A stretch of 35,430 bases of DNA. Source: Burkholderiaceae bacterium (GTDB lineage: Bacteria; Pseudomonadota; Gammaproteobacteria; Burkholderiales; Burkholderiaceae_C). A program made the position numbers and the translations under genes. How positions within the stretch are numbered: position 1 is the first letter of the stretch; every line of letters starts with the position of its first letter. Positions 16,088 to 24,213 of this stretch are shown here, piece after piece. A model generated the notes under the pieces. That model did no database searches. It had not been told where the DNA came from and saw only the letters and a list, made by a program, of their open reading frames with translations. The stretch lies in NCBI GenBank assembly GCA_016790575.1, contig JAEUOU010000004.1, positions 1-35,430 on the forward strand, given 5' to 3'.

Positions 16088-17410
16088 ATGACCTTGGACT
16101 GGACTCTGAGTCTGAGCTTTTTGCTCGGCGGCGTGATATTGTTGATGATGATGGGGCTGCCCGTGGCCCTGTCTTTCCTCGTCACCAACGTGGTGGCTGC
16201 CTTCTGCTTTATGGGGGGGCTGGCCGGCGTGGACCAGCTTGCGCGGAACTCCATCACTTCAGTGATCACGTTCTCGCTCACGCCCATCCCGCTGTTTATC
16301 CTGATGGGGGAAGTGCTGTTCCAGACGGGCCTGGCCATCAAGGTGATCGAGGGCTTCGACCGCCTGATCCACCGAGTTCCCGCGCGCCTGCCCGTGGTCT
16401 CGGTGGTAGCCGGCACCGCGTTCTCGGCCATCTCCGGCTCGACCATCGCGACGACCGCCATGCTGGGCCGCTCGATGACGCCGGTGATGCTGGAAAAGCA
16501 ATACCACCCGACCCTGGCGATGGGTCCTGTGATCGCGATCGGCGGCGTGGACATGCTGATCCCGCCCTCGGCGCTGATCGTGCTGTTCGGCAGCCTGTCC
16601 AACATCTCCATCACCAAGCTGCTGTTCGCCGGCATTGTGCCCGGCGTGCTGCTGGCCGTCGCCTTCGTCGCCTACATCGTCCTGAAGGCGGTTCTGGTGC
16701 CGGGCAGTGCGCCGGCGAACGACGAAGGCACCAGTTATCACGGCTGGGAGAAGTGGCGCCCGTTCGTGCAGTACGTGCTACCACTGATCTCCATCTTCTT
16801 CGTGGTGATCGGCGCCATGTCCACGGGCATTTCCACACCCACCGAAGCCGCGGCACTGGGCGCTGCGGCGACCGTGATACTAGCGGCGTGTTACCGAGCG
16901 TTGAGCTGGAAGAGCTTCGTCGCAGCGCTCAAGAGCACAGTAAACGTCTCGTGCATCGTGCTGTTCATCATCGTCGGCGCGACGGCCTTCTCCCAGCTGC
17001 TGGGGTTTTCTGGTGCTACCAACGGATTCCTCGCCGCCATCGGGCAGCTCAACCTCTCGCCCACCGCGTTGATGGTCAGCATGATCCTGATCCTGCTGGT
17101 GCTGGGGTGCTTCGTCGACCAGGTCAGCATGATGCTGCTGACGCTCCCCTTCTTCATGCCCCTGGTGACCGGTGCCGGCATCGACCCAATCTGGTTCGGC
17201 GTGCTGTTTCTCATCGCCATGCAGCTGGGGCTGATGACCCCGCCCTTCGGCCTGCTGCTGTTCACCATGAAGAGCGTGGCGCCCAGCCACATCACCATCG
17301 GCCAGGTGTTCGCCTCGGCCATGCCCTTCGTGGTGATCAGCATGCTCATGCTGGTGGCGGTGTTCTTCTTCAGGCCCATCGCCACCTGGCTGCCCATGCT
17401 CCTGGGCTGA
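16088..17410 (+). CDS. TRAP transporter large permease subunit (DctM family)
   Basis: This 440-residue, multi-spanning inner membrane protein is the translocating subunit of the TRAP importer. Signature stretches are MGLPVALSFLVTNVVAAFCF, TAFSAISGSTIATTAMLGRS, PPSALIVLFGSLSNISITKL and QLGLMTPPFGLLLFTMK. AGGAAGG sits almost against the ATG, a tight but usable ribosome site. Together with the preceding two genes it forms a full DctPQM set. The transporter probably supplies the substrate of the HyuA/HyuB-type enzyme coded upstream. Confidence 0.92.
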   Translation: MTLDWTLSLSFLLGGVILLMMMGLPVALSFLVTNVVAAFCFMGGLAGVDQLARNSITSVITFSLTPIPLFILMGEVLFQTGLAIKVIEGFDRLIHRVPARLPVVSVVAGTAFSAISGSTIATTAMLGRSMTPVMLEKQYHPTLAMGPVIAIGGVDMLIPPSALIVLFGSLSNISITKLLFAGIVPGVLLAVAFVAYIVLKAVLVPGSAPANDEGTSYHGWEKWRPFVQYVLPLISIFFVVIGAMSTGISTPTEAAALGAAATVILAACYRALSWKSFVAALKSTVNVSCIVLFIIVGATAFSQLLGFSGATNGFLAAIGQLNLSPTALMVSMILILLVLGCFVDQVSMMLLTLPFFMPLVTGAGIDPIWFGVLFLIAMQLGLMTPPFGLLLFTMKSVAPSHITIGQVFASAMPFVVISMLMLVAVFFFRPIATWLPMLLG

Positions 17411-17428
17411 GAGACGCACAGGATCAAC

Positions 17429-18052
17429 ATGAGCGAACACGACTTCTTCCGCCAGCGGGGCTTCGGCTTGCGCATCGGCTTCGGCCAGCGTCCGGCCGTG
17501 CTGGTGATCGACATGATCCGCGCCTTCACCGACCCGGCCATGATGCTGGGCGCCGACCTGTCGCCGCAGATCGCCGCCACGCAGCAGTTGCTGGCCGCCG
17601 CGCGTGCCCGCGGCGTGCCCGTCATCTACTCCACCGTGGCCTACGACGACGCCGACTGCAAGGATGCCGGCATCTGGGCGCTCAAGCAAAAGGGCGTGAT
17701 GACGCTGCGCGCGGGCACGCCCGAGGTCGAGCTTGATGCCCGGCTCCAGCGGCTGCCCGGCGAAGCCTGGCTGGTGAAGAAGTACGCTTCGTGCTTCTTC
17801 GGCACCGACCTGGCGTCGCGGCTGGTCTCGCGCGGCGTCGATACCGTGCTGATGGCCGGCTGCACCACCAGCGGCTGCGTGCGTGCGTCCGCCGTGGACG
17901 CGCTGCAATCGGGCTTTCGCCCCATGGTGGTCCGCGAGTGCGTGGGCGACCGCTCCCAGGCCGCGCACGAGCAAAGCCTTTTCGACCTCCAGGCCAAGTA
18001 CGCCGACGTCGTGGGCCTGGAGGAAACCCGCCACTATCTTGAACAGGTGTGA
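17429..18052 (+). CDS. Cysteine hydrolase, N-carbamoylsarcosine amidase/isochorismatase family
   Basis: This 207-residue protein has the family's catalytic triad: Asp28 in VLVIDMIRAF, Lys117 or Lys118 in LVKKYASCFFGT, and Cys150 in AGCTTSGCVRASAVDAL. The stretch TTSGCVRAS, with RECVGDRSQAAHEQSLFDLQ, is closer to N-carbamoylsarcosine amidohydrolase and maleamate amidohydrolase than to isochorismatases. Such enzymes release ammonia from a carbamoyl or amide group. Next to an ATP-dependent hydantoinase-type pair this recalls creatinine/N-methylhydantoin degradation, where ring opening is followed by carbamoyl removal. AGGA precedes the ATG, and the gene continues the TRAP operon 18 bases after DctM. 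Confidence 0.85.
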   Translation: MSEHDFFRQRGFGLRIGFGQRPAVLVIDMIRAFTDPAMMLGADLSPQIAATQQLLAAARARGVPVIYSTVAYDDADCKDAGIWALKQKGVMTLRAGTPEVELDARLQRLPGEAWLVKKYASCFFGTDLASRLVSRGVDTVLMAGCTTSGCVRASAVDALQSGFRPMVVRECVGDRSQAAHEQSLFDLQAKYADVVGLEETRHYLEQV

Positions 18053-18059
18053 TCTTCTT

Positions 18060-19544
18060 ATGTCCAGTCCATCCGATCTCTCTTCGCGCGTGCCCGCCGT
18101 CCTGCCCACGCAGCAGGGCCAGTTCTGGGGCGGCCAATGGCACGCCAGCGCGCAGGCCGAGAGCCTGCCCAGCATCAACCCCTCGACCGGCGAGGTGCTC
18201 GCCAGCGTGCAGGTGGCCAGCGCCGCCGACGTCGATGCTGCCGTAAAAAGCGCGCGCCAGGCCTTCCCCGGCTGGGCCGCCAAGGCGCCGCTGGAGCGCG
18301 CGCGCCGCCTGCGCGAAGCCGCCGCGCGCATCCGCGCCAACGCGATGGACCTGGCGCTGCTGGACGCCGCCGACTGCGGCAACCCGGTCAAGGCCATGGT
18401 GTTCGACGCCGAGATCGCGGCCACGCAACTGGAGTTCTTCGCCGGCCTGGTGCTGGAAATCAAGGGCGAGACCCTCCCCACGGGCAACGGCTCGCTCAAC
18501 TACACCCGCCGCGAGCCGCTGGGCGTGGTGGCCCGCATCTTCCCCTTCAACCACCCCTTCATGTTCGCCGCCGGCAAGATCGCCGCGCCGCTGGCCGCGG
18601 GCAACACCGTGGTCATCAAACCGCCCGAGCAGGCCCCGCTGTCCACGCTGCGGCTGATGGAACTGCTGCAAGACCTGTTCCCGCCCGGTGTGCTCAACTG
18701 CGTGGTGGGCGGGCGCGACATCGGCGCGGCCCTGGTGGGCCATCCGGACGTGGCGGCGGTGGGCCTGATCGGCAGCGTGCCGGCGGGCAAGGCGGTGCTG
18801 CACAGCGCCGCCGACACCATGAAGCGCTGTCTGCTCGAACTCGGCGGCAAGAACGCCATGGTCATCTACCCGGACGCCGATATCGAGCGCGCGGTCGACG
18901 GGGCCGTGCGCGGCATGAACTTCACCTGGTGCGGGCAGTCCTGCGGCTCCACCAGCCGGCTGTTCCTGCACGAGAGCGTGCACGACCGCTTCGTCGAGCA
19001 GATGATCGCCCTGCTGCGCGAGCGCCACCGCCCGGGGCTGGCCACGCACATGGACACCACCATGGGCGCGCTGATCAACCGCACCCAGTACGAGCGCAGC
19101 CTGGCCTACATCACCTCGGCGCGCAGCGAAGGCGCGCAACTGGCGGCCGGCGGCGCGCACCCCAAGGACCCGCAGCTTGCCAGGGGCTTCTTCATCGAGC
19201 CCACCGTCTTCACCGGCGTCACGCCGGCGATGAAGCTGGCGCGCGAGGAGGTGTTCGGCCCGGTGCTGTCGGTGCTGCGCTGGAGTCGCGAGGAGGAGAT
19301 GTTCGAGGCCGTCAACGGCACCGAGCTTGGGCTGACTGCGTCCCTATGGACGCGTGACCTGGTCACGGCGCACCGCGCTGCCGCGCGGGTGGAGGCCGGC
19401 TACGTGTGGGTCAACGACTGCTCCTCGCACTTCATCGGCGCGCCCTTCGGCGGCTACAAGCAGTCGGGCCTGGGGCGCGAGGAGTCCAAGGACGAACTGT
19501 ACGAGTTCACGCAGGTCAAGAACGTCAACGTCTCCATGCTGTAA
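18060..19544 (+). CDS. NAD(P)-dependent aldehyde dehydrogenase
   Basis: This is a 494-residue ALDH superfamily enzyme. Key residues are the catalytic Cys295 in GQSCGSTSR, the general base Glu260 in LELGGKN, and the oxyanion asparagine in FPFNHPF. The motif FGPVLSVLRW and a C-terminal GGYKQSGLGREES are also present. The start is ATG 18060, 7 bases after the hydrolase stop. It oxidises an aldehyde intermediate to the acid, probably the last step of the module A pathway in this operon. The specific aldehyde cannot be deduced. Confidence 0.9.
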   Translation: MSSPSDLSSRVPAVLPTQQGQFWGGQWHASAQAESLPSINPSTGEVLASVQVASAADVDAAVKSARQAFPGWAAKAPLERARRLREAAARIRANAMDLALLDAADCGNPVKAMVFDAEIAATQLEFFAGLVLEIKGETLPTGNGSLNYTRREPLGVVARIFPFNHPFMFAAGKIAAPLAAGNTVVIKPPEQAPLSTLRLMELLQDLFPPGVLNCVVGGRDIGAALVGHPDVAAVGLIGSVPAGKAVLHSAADTMKRCLLELGGKNAMVIYPDADIERAVDGAVRGMNFTWCGQSCGSTSRLFLHESVHDRFVEQMIALLRERHRPGLATHMDTTMGALINRTQYERSLAYITSARSEGAQLAAGGAHPKDPQLARGFFIEPTVFTGVTPAMKLAREEVFGPVLSVLRWSREEEMFEAVNGTELGLTASLWTRDLVTAHRAAARVEAGYVWVNDCSSHFIGAPFGGYKQSGLGREESKDELYEFTQVKNVNVSML

Positions 19545-19570
19545 ACGCCACCACCGCCAACGCCGCCGCC

Positions 19571-20246
19571 TCACTCCGACAGCCGGGGCGTCAGCTTGGC
19601 GGCCACGAACTCCGCCAGCGTCCTGGCCGCCGCCGAAATGTTGCGACGGCTCGGGTAGACGATCCACGCGCCATCCAGGTCCTGCCGGTATTCGGGCAGG
19701 ACGCGCACCAGCCTGCCCGCGGCCAGGTCCTCCACGATGACGCCGAACGGCAGGAAGGAAGCGCCCAGCCCCATCCGGGCGGCGCAGATCCTGCTGCCCA
19801 CGGTGCTTGAGTTGAACCGGCCGCCGACCCGGACCGTGCGCGGGCCACCGGGCCCATCGAGGTACCAGTGCGTTTGTGCCCCGCCCGAAGAGGGTGGTCC
19901 AATGCACTCGTGCTCGGCCAGTTCCTCCACAGTCTGCGGCACGCCGGCGCTGCTCAGACAAAGCGGACTGGCGACCAGATAGCGGTAGGTATCCCTCTGG
20001 CGCCTGGCGACCAAGCTCGAGTCCTGCAATGGGCCAATGCGAAAGACCAGGTCGATGGATTTAGCAATAAGTTCGAACCGGGTGTCGTTCAACCGCAATT
20101 CGAGATACACCTTCGGAAAGCGCTGCAGGTACTGGGCTAAGTCCTCGATGTCGAAATCTACGAGGAAATTCGTGGGCGCCGTCATGCGAACGGTGCCCTT
20201 GGGCTCCTGTCCCGAGTCGGACACCACCTGGTACGCATGATCGATT
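19571..20246 (-). pseudogene. LysR-type regulator, C-terminal part only, truncated by the IS
   Basis: The minus strand encodes a LysR effector-binding domain (GTVRMTAPTNFLVDF, DTRFELIAKSIDLVFRIGPL, GLGASFLPFGVIVEDLAAGR). It is preceded by the end of a linker helix (IDHAYQVVSDSG) that runs straight into the left end of the IS. The N-terminal HTH and about 75 residues are missing. A GTG at 20227 would allow a 218-residue product, but it could not bind DNA normally. The sequence type is the DntR/CrgA-like LysR class. It originally stood convergent to the aldehyde dehydrogenase gene and may once have regulated module A. Confidence 0.85.
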
Positions 20247-20271
20247 GGCTGCTGCCGGTTTCAAAGACACC
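20247..20271 (+). repeat. Left terminal inverted repeat of the IS3-family element
   Basis: It starts GGCTGCTGCCGGTT and ends GACACC. It matches the reverse complement of 21457-21481 except at three internal bases. The terminus itself could be shifted a few bases either way. Confidence 0.8.
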
Positions 20272-20305
20272 TTGTTAAGGTGGATGATGAAACTGGAGGT
20301 GGTTC

Positions 20306-20599
20306 ATGGAGAGAAGAAGGACATTCAGCCGAGAGTTCAAGCTTGAGGCGGTCAAGCTGGTCACCGAGCGTGGGGTGGCTGTGGCCCCGGCGGCCAAGGA
20401 CCTGGACGTTCACGAGAACGTGCTGCGCAAGTGGGTTCGTGGGCTGCGAGATGAGCCCCAGGAGGCGTTCCCTGGCAACGGCAAGCAAAAGGCCCAGGAC
20501 GCGGAGATAGCGCGGCTGCGCAAGGAGGTTGCCAAGCTCAAGATGGAGCGCGACATCCTGAAAAAAGCCGCGGCCTACTTCGCGAAGGAGTCGATGTGA
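20306..20599 (+). CDS. IS3-family transposase OrfA
   Basis: This 97-residue protein has an N-terminal HTH (RRTFSREFKLEAVKLVTERG, then DLDVHENVLRKWVRG) and a leucine-zipper-like coiled coil (EIARLRKEVAKLKMERDILK). It binds the terminal repeats. CTGGAGG precedes the ATG. An A6G tract at 20561-20567 lies where IS3 elements shift into the -1 frame. The orfB frame is open through that site, so an OrfAB fusion transposase is possible. Confidence 0.92.
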   Translation: MERRRTFSREFKLEAVKLVTERGVAVAPAAKDLDVHENVLRKWVRGLRDEPQEAFPGNGKQKAQDAEIARLRKEVAKLKMERDILKKAAAYFAKESM

Positions 20600-21453
20600 A
20601 GTTCGGCTTCGTGGCGAAACACCGAGGGGCTTGGCCGGTCAATCTGATGTGCGAGGCGCTCGGTGTCTCGCGAGGTGGCTTCTACGCGTGGCTTACAAGG
20701 CCCAGGAGCCGACGCAGCCTCAGTGATGAAGTGCTGGGCGCGCAAGTCCACCAGAGCTTTGTGCGCAGCGACCGCACCTACGGCGCACGACGTGTGTGGC
20801 ACGACGTGCTGGAGCAAGGCCAGACTTGTGGTCTGCACCGCATTGAGCGACTCATGCGTGAACAGGCACTGCGTGCCCGGCCCCGACGGCGTGGACTGCC
20901 CAAGGACCGAGGGGAACGTAGCGCAGTGGCCGACAACGTGCTCGACCGTCAGTTCCAGGCCGATGGCCCGAACCAGAAGTGGGTAGCCGACTTCACCTAC
21001 ATATGGACGGCAGAAGGCTGGCTTTACGTGGCGGCTGTGCTGGACCTGTACTCGCGACGCATTGTGGGTTGGTCGATGCAGGAGAGCATGACCTCGCAGC
21101 TCGTGGTGGATGCGCTGATGATGGCTGTGTGGCGCCGGGGCAAGCCGGTGGCCTTGCTGCATCACTCGGACCAGGGCAGCCAGTACACCAGCGAGCACTT
21201 CCAGAAGCTGCTGGACGACCAGGGCATCACTTGCAGCATGAGCCGTGCCGGCGAGGTCTGGGACAACTCGGCCATGGAGAGCTTCTTCAGCTCCCTCAAG
21301 ACCGAGCGCACGGCCAGGAAGGTGTACCGCACACGAGGGCAGGCCCGTTCAGATGTGTTCGACTACATCAAGTGCTTCTACAACCCGACGCGCCGGCATT
21401 CGACGCTCGGCTATCTCAGTCCCGTACAGTTCGAGCAGGCTCAAAAAGCTTAG
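20596..21453 (+). CDS. IS3-family transposase OrfB (DDE integrase core)
   Basis: This is a 285-residue protein counted from a GTG that overlaps the orfA stop; in vivo it may be made mainly as an OrfAB frameshift product. The catalytic DDE residues are in KWVADFTYIW, HHSDQGSQYTS and SAMESFFSSLKTE. The C-terminus is YNPTRRHSTLGYLSPVQFE, standard for the family. It cuts and joins the transposon ends. It appears intact, so the element could still be active. Confidence 0.92.
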   Translation: MKFGFVAKHRGAWPVNLMCEALGVSRGGFYAWLTRPRSRRSLSDEVLGAQVHQSFVRSDRTYGARRVWHDVLEQGQTCGLHRIERLMREQALRARPRRRGLPKDRGERSAVADNVLDRQFQADGPNQKWVADFTYIWTAEGWLYVAAVLDLYSRRIVGWSMQESMTSQLVVDALMMAVWRRGKPVALLHHSDQGSQYTSEHFQKLLDDQGITCSMSRAGEVWDNSAMESFFSSLKTERTARKVYRTRGQARSDVFDYIKCFYNPTRRHSTLGYLSPVQFEQAQKA

Positions 21454-21456
21454 GTC

Positions 21457-21481
21457 GGTGTCAATGGAACCGGCAGCAGCC
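21457..21481 (-). repeat. Right terminal inverted repeat of the IS3-family element
   Basis: On the plus strand it begins GGTGTCAATGG and ends CCGGCAGCAGCC. It is the inverted partner of 20247-20271. It follows the orfB stop by 3 bases. Confidence 0.8.
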
Positions 21482-21576
21482 CACATTGATCAAATCAAAT
21501 TATTATCCTCTTGGTCGACGGACTCCTTTTCAACGGCCTGCTAGGAGACGTAAAGAGAAAGTTTACGATTCAGTGA

Positions 21577-21846
21577 TCATGACTGCGGAAGGCTTTTCTC
21601 AATGGCTACGACCGCTGAGACAGCACCCTGAACATCCTCGAGCAATGCACGCCCTTCCTTTGTAAGAGCAATTCCTCGAAAATTGCGCTCAACCAAGCGT
21701 TTACCTACGCACTTTTCGAGACGCGTTAGGCGTCTGCTCAGCGCTGGTTGAGCGAGGCGAAGCACTACTGCCGCTTGAGATATGCTCCGGCAGTGGGCCA
21801 CGACAACAAAAGCGCGGAGATCATCGAATACAAGAGTCGTCTGCAT
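21577..21846 (-). pseudogene. LysR-type regulator, N-terminal fragment
   Basis: This 89-codon frame holds a full LysR winged HTH (FDDLRAFVVVAHCRSISQAA, then LRLAQPALSRRLTRLEKCVG) and the first turns of the linker helix (EDVQGAVSAVVAIEKSL) before a stop. The effector domain is absent. It already includes linker sequence corresponding to that in the other LysR remnant at 19571-20246. Its codons are also clearly richer in A+T, so the two are probably parts of different genes rather than one gene split by the IS. It lies on the same strand downstream of the hemerythrin gene. Confidence 0.75.
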
Positions 21847-22068
21847 ATTCCTAATTGGCGTGATGCACTCAGTCCATTGAGAACAATTCAGCGATCAAGG
21901 GCGTCAATTTTTCTTACGCCACACCTTCGCTCTGGGTGTGGACATGCCATTTCTCATGACACCTTCAATCTACTTTAAACGAAATACTAAAAATAACTGC
22001 AAATGTTACAAGCATGTAGCCAAAATTAACTGTTTACCCCCAAAATTTCCGGCTCTTGTAGCTTATTA
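21847..22068. other. A+T-rich intergenic stretch
   Basis: This 222-base stretch between the LysR fragment and the hemerythrin-like gene is markedly A+T-rich compared with the rest of the window. No recognisable gene, strong hairpin or repeat was seen. The promoter of the LysR fragment would lie here. Confidence 0.4.
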
Positions 22069-22620
22069 TCAAGATCCCCGCAAGCCACGACGTGCGGCAC
22101 GAAAGGCGTGGCGTGTGTGCAAAGCGAGTCCAAGTGCTGCCATCTTGGGATCCGACCGGCCAAGAATCTTCTCTGCCAGAGGCAAGAATTCGCGCTCTTC
22201 CAACCTCGCGTGAGCTGTATACTGGTTTATGAGCTTCTGAACAGCAGCCTCATCAATCTCGACAATGTGTCCTTTCGCGAGCTTCACCAGCTTGGGCTCT
22301 ATACGAGTCCATTGAGACTCAATCTCCCTATGCTCTGCTGTAAGTCCATCCACCAACGTCCGAACAATGGACTGTTCCTCTCCAGGCTCTGCATTGGCCA
22401 GGACAGCAGGAAACAGATCTCGCTCTTCTTCCGAGTGATGGTCAAACACTGCCACTCTAAAGAACGCTACAGTATCCTCAGCAATCTTCTTGGCACTGGT
22501 TGCCGCCTTAACAATGCTAGTGATTTCGCCAAACCTATTTAAGTGGGAAATAATCCCATCGTGACAATTGGAAAAGCTATCGATGGGAGAATCACTGCTT
22601 AAGTTTGAGTCGGCGGTCAT
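22069..22620 (-). CDS. Hemerythrin-like HHE domain protein
   Basis: This 183-residue cytoplasmic protein is predicted to be a four-helix bundle with a di-iron site. Metal-ligand type motifs are CHDGIISHLNRF (His20), FDHHSEEERDLFP (His61/His62 with adjacent glutamates), TAEHREIESQW and TAHARLEEREFLPLAEKILG. Such proteins bind oxygen or nitric oxide, or protect against oxidative damage. GAGGA precedes the ATG. It is transcribed in the same direction as, and downstream of, tctA, separated by 63 bases, but its codons are richer in A+T. It probably has a separate origin from the aromatic operon. Confidence 0.85.
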   Translation of the reverse strand: MTADSNLSSDSPIDSFSNCHDGIISHLNRFGEITSIVKAATSAKKIAEDTVAFFRVAVFDHHSEEERDLFPAVLANAEPGEEQSIVRTLVDGLTAEHREIESQWTRIEPKLVKLAKGHIVEIDEAAVQKLINQYTAHARLEEREFLPLAEKILGRSDPKMAALGLALHTRHAFRAARRGLRGS

Positions 22621-22683
22621 GCTAATGTCCTCATGAATTAATCAGGTTGATGTATGGTTATTATGATCGTTTAAGAGGAATCT

Positions 22684-24195
22684 TCAGTCCTCGACGAAGG
22701 CCTCTTCGCGCTTCTTCTTGACCGACGGCATCAGGACCACGGCCAGCAGGATCATGGCGACCACCAACAGACTGGCTGAAATCGGCCGGGTGACAAAAAC
22801 CGACCAGTCTCCGCGCGAGATGAGCAAGGCGCGTCGCAGGTATTCCTCCATCATGGGACCCAGGATCAGGCCCAGCAGGAGCGGTGCGGGCTCGCACCCC
22901 AGTTTGATGAAGACATAGCCGATCAGGCCAAACAAGGCGACCATCCAGATGTCAAAGCTGTTGTTGTTGGTCGAGTAGACCCCAATGGCACAAAAAAGCA
23001 CGATGGCCGGGAACAGCCATTTGTAAGGCACGGTCAGCAGCTTGATCCAGATGCCGATCAGGGGCAGGTTCAGGATCACCAGCATGGCGTTGCCGATCCA
23101 CATCGAGGCGATCAGGCCCCAGAACAGTTCGGGGTTGCTGGTCATCACCTGCGGGCCTGGCTGGATGTTGTGGATGGTCATGGCACCCACCATCAGAGCC
23201 ATCACGGCGTTGGGCGGAATGCCCAGGGTCAGCAGGGGGATGAAAGAGGTCTGTGCACCGGCGTTGTTGGCAGCCTCGGGCGCGGCCACGCCGCGGATGT
23301 TGCCCTGGCCGAAAGGTATCTCGCCTGCCTGCAGTTTGGTCTTCTTCTCGATCGTGTAAGCCGTGAATGCCGACAGCAGCGCTCCGCCACCGGGCAGGAT
23401 GCCCAACGCAGAACCCAGGGTGGTGCCACGCAGCACGGCTGGCAGCATGCGTTTGAAATCCTGGGCGGACGGCAGGATGCCGTTGACCTTGCCGGTGAAG
23501 ACCTCGCGCTTTTCATCCGGGTGCGACAGGTTGCTGATGATCTCTCCGTAGCCAAAGATGCCCATCGCGATGGCGAGAATGCTGATACCGTCTGTGAGCT
23601 CGGGGATGTCGAAACTGTAACGGGCCACGCCGGAATTCACGTCGGTGCCGACCAGGCCCAGCAGGAGCCCCAGCACGATCATGGACAAGGCCTTGAGCAG
23701 CGATCCGGAGGCCAGCACAACGGCCCCGATCAGGCCCACGACCATCAGCGAGAAGTACTCGGCGGGACCGAATTCCAGCGCCACTTCCGTCAGCGGCGCG
23801 GCAAAACCGGCCAGGATCAGCGTACCCACGCAACCGGCAAAGAAGGAGCCCAAGCCGGCGGCGGCCAGCGCAGGCCCCGCCCTGCCCTTGCGAGCCATCT
23901 GGTACCCGTCCAGGACGGTCACCACAGAAGAAGACTCGCCCGGCAGGTTCACCAGAATGGCGGTGGTCGAACCCCCATACTGCGCGCCGTAGTAGATGCC
24001 CGCCAGCATGATCAGCGCCGCCACCGGGGGCAGACCATAGGTCGCAGGCAGCAGCATGGCAATCGTGGCCAGTGGGCCGATGCCCGGCAGCACGCCGATC
24101 AGGGTGCCCAGCAGGCAGCCGACGAAGGCATAAATCAGGTTCTGGAAGGTGAAGGCGACACCAAAACCCAGCATCAGGTTGTTGATCAGATCCAT
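22684..24195 (-). CDS. tctA: Tripartite tricarboxylate transporter large permease TctA
   Basis: This is a 503-residue inner membrane protein with about 10-12 hydrophobic segments. TctA signatures include GTLIGVLPGIGPLATIAMLL, YGAQYGGSTTAILVNLPGES, LGILPGGGALLSAFTAYTIE and PFGQGNIRGVAAPEAANNAG. GAGGAGAAC precedes the ATG, 18 bases after tctB. TctA is the translocating subunit; with TctB and a periplasmic TctC/Bug protein it imports carboxylates using the ion gradient. A binding protein of that type is coded upstream at 27641-28639 on the same strand, so the full system is present in one operon. Confidence 0.93.
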   Translation of the reverse strand: MDLINNLMLGFGVAFTFQNLIYAFVGCLLGTLIGVLPGIGPLATIAMLLPATYGLPPVAALIMLAGIYYGAQYGGSTTAILVNLPGESSSVVTVLDGYQMARKGRAGPALAAAGLGSFFAGCVGTLILAGFAAPLTEVALEFGPAEYFSLMVVGLIGAVVLASGSLLKALSMIVLGLLLGLVGTDVNSGVARYSFDIPELTDGISILAIAMGIFGYGEIISNLSHPDEKREVFTGKVNGILPSAQDFKRMLPAVLRGTTLGSALGILPGGGALLSAFTAYTIEKKTKLQAGEIPFGQGNIRGVAAPEAANNAGAQTSFIPLLTLGIPPNAVMALMVGAMTIHNIQPGPQVMTSNPELFWGLIASMWIGNAMLVILNLPLIGIWIKLLTVPYKWLFPAIVLFCAIGVYSTNNNSFDIWMVALFGLIGYVFIKLGCEPAPLLLGLILGPMMEEYLRRALLISRGDWSVFVTRPISASLLVVAMILLAVVLMPSVKKKREEAFVED

Positions 24196-24213
24196 GTTCT
24201 TGTTCTCCTCGGA

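Larger units (their letters stand above)
20247..21481 (+). mobile_element. IS3-family insertion sequence
   Basis: This is a 1.2-kb element with two overlapping transposase frames (OrfA with an HTH, OrfB with a DDE domain) and imperfect 25-bp terminal inverted repeats matching at 22 of 25 positions. The exact ends are uncertain by a few bases. No matching direct target duplication was found outside the repeats. The element stands between two incomplete LysR genes, suggesting that a deletion or recombination followed its insertion. Confidence 0.88.

Noticed and set aside
19571-21846. One LysR gene simply split by the IS3-family element
   Set aside because: Both fragments include linker-helix sequence, so they overlap rather than abut. 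The codon composition differs strongly, and no target-site duplication flanks the IS.
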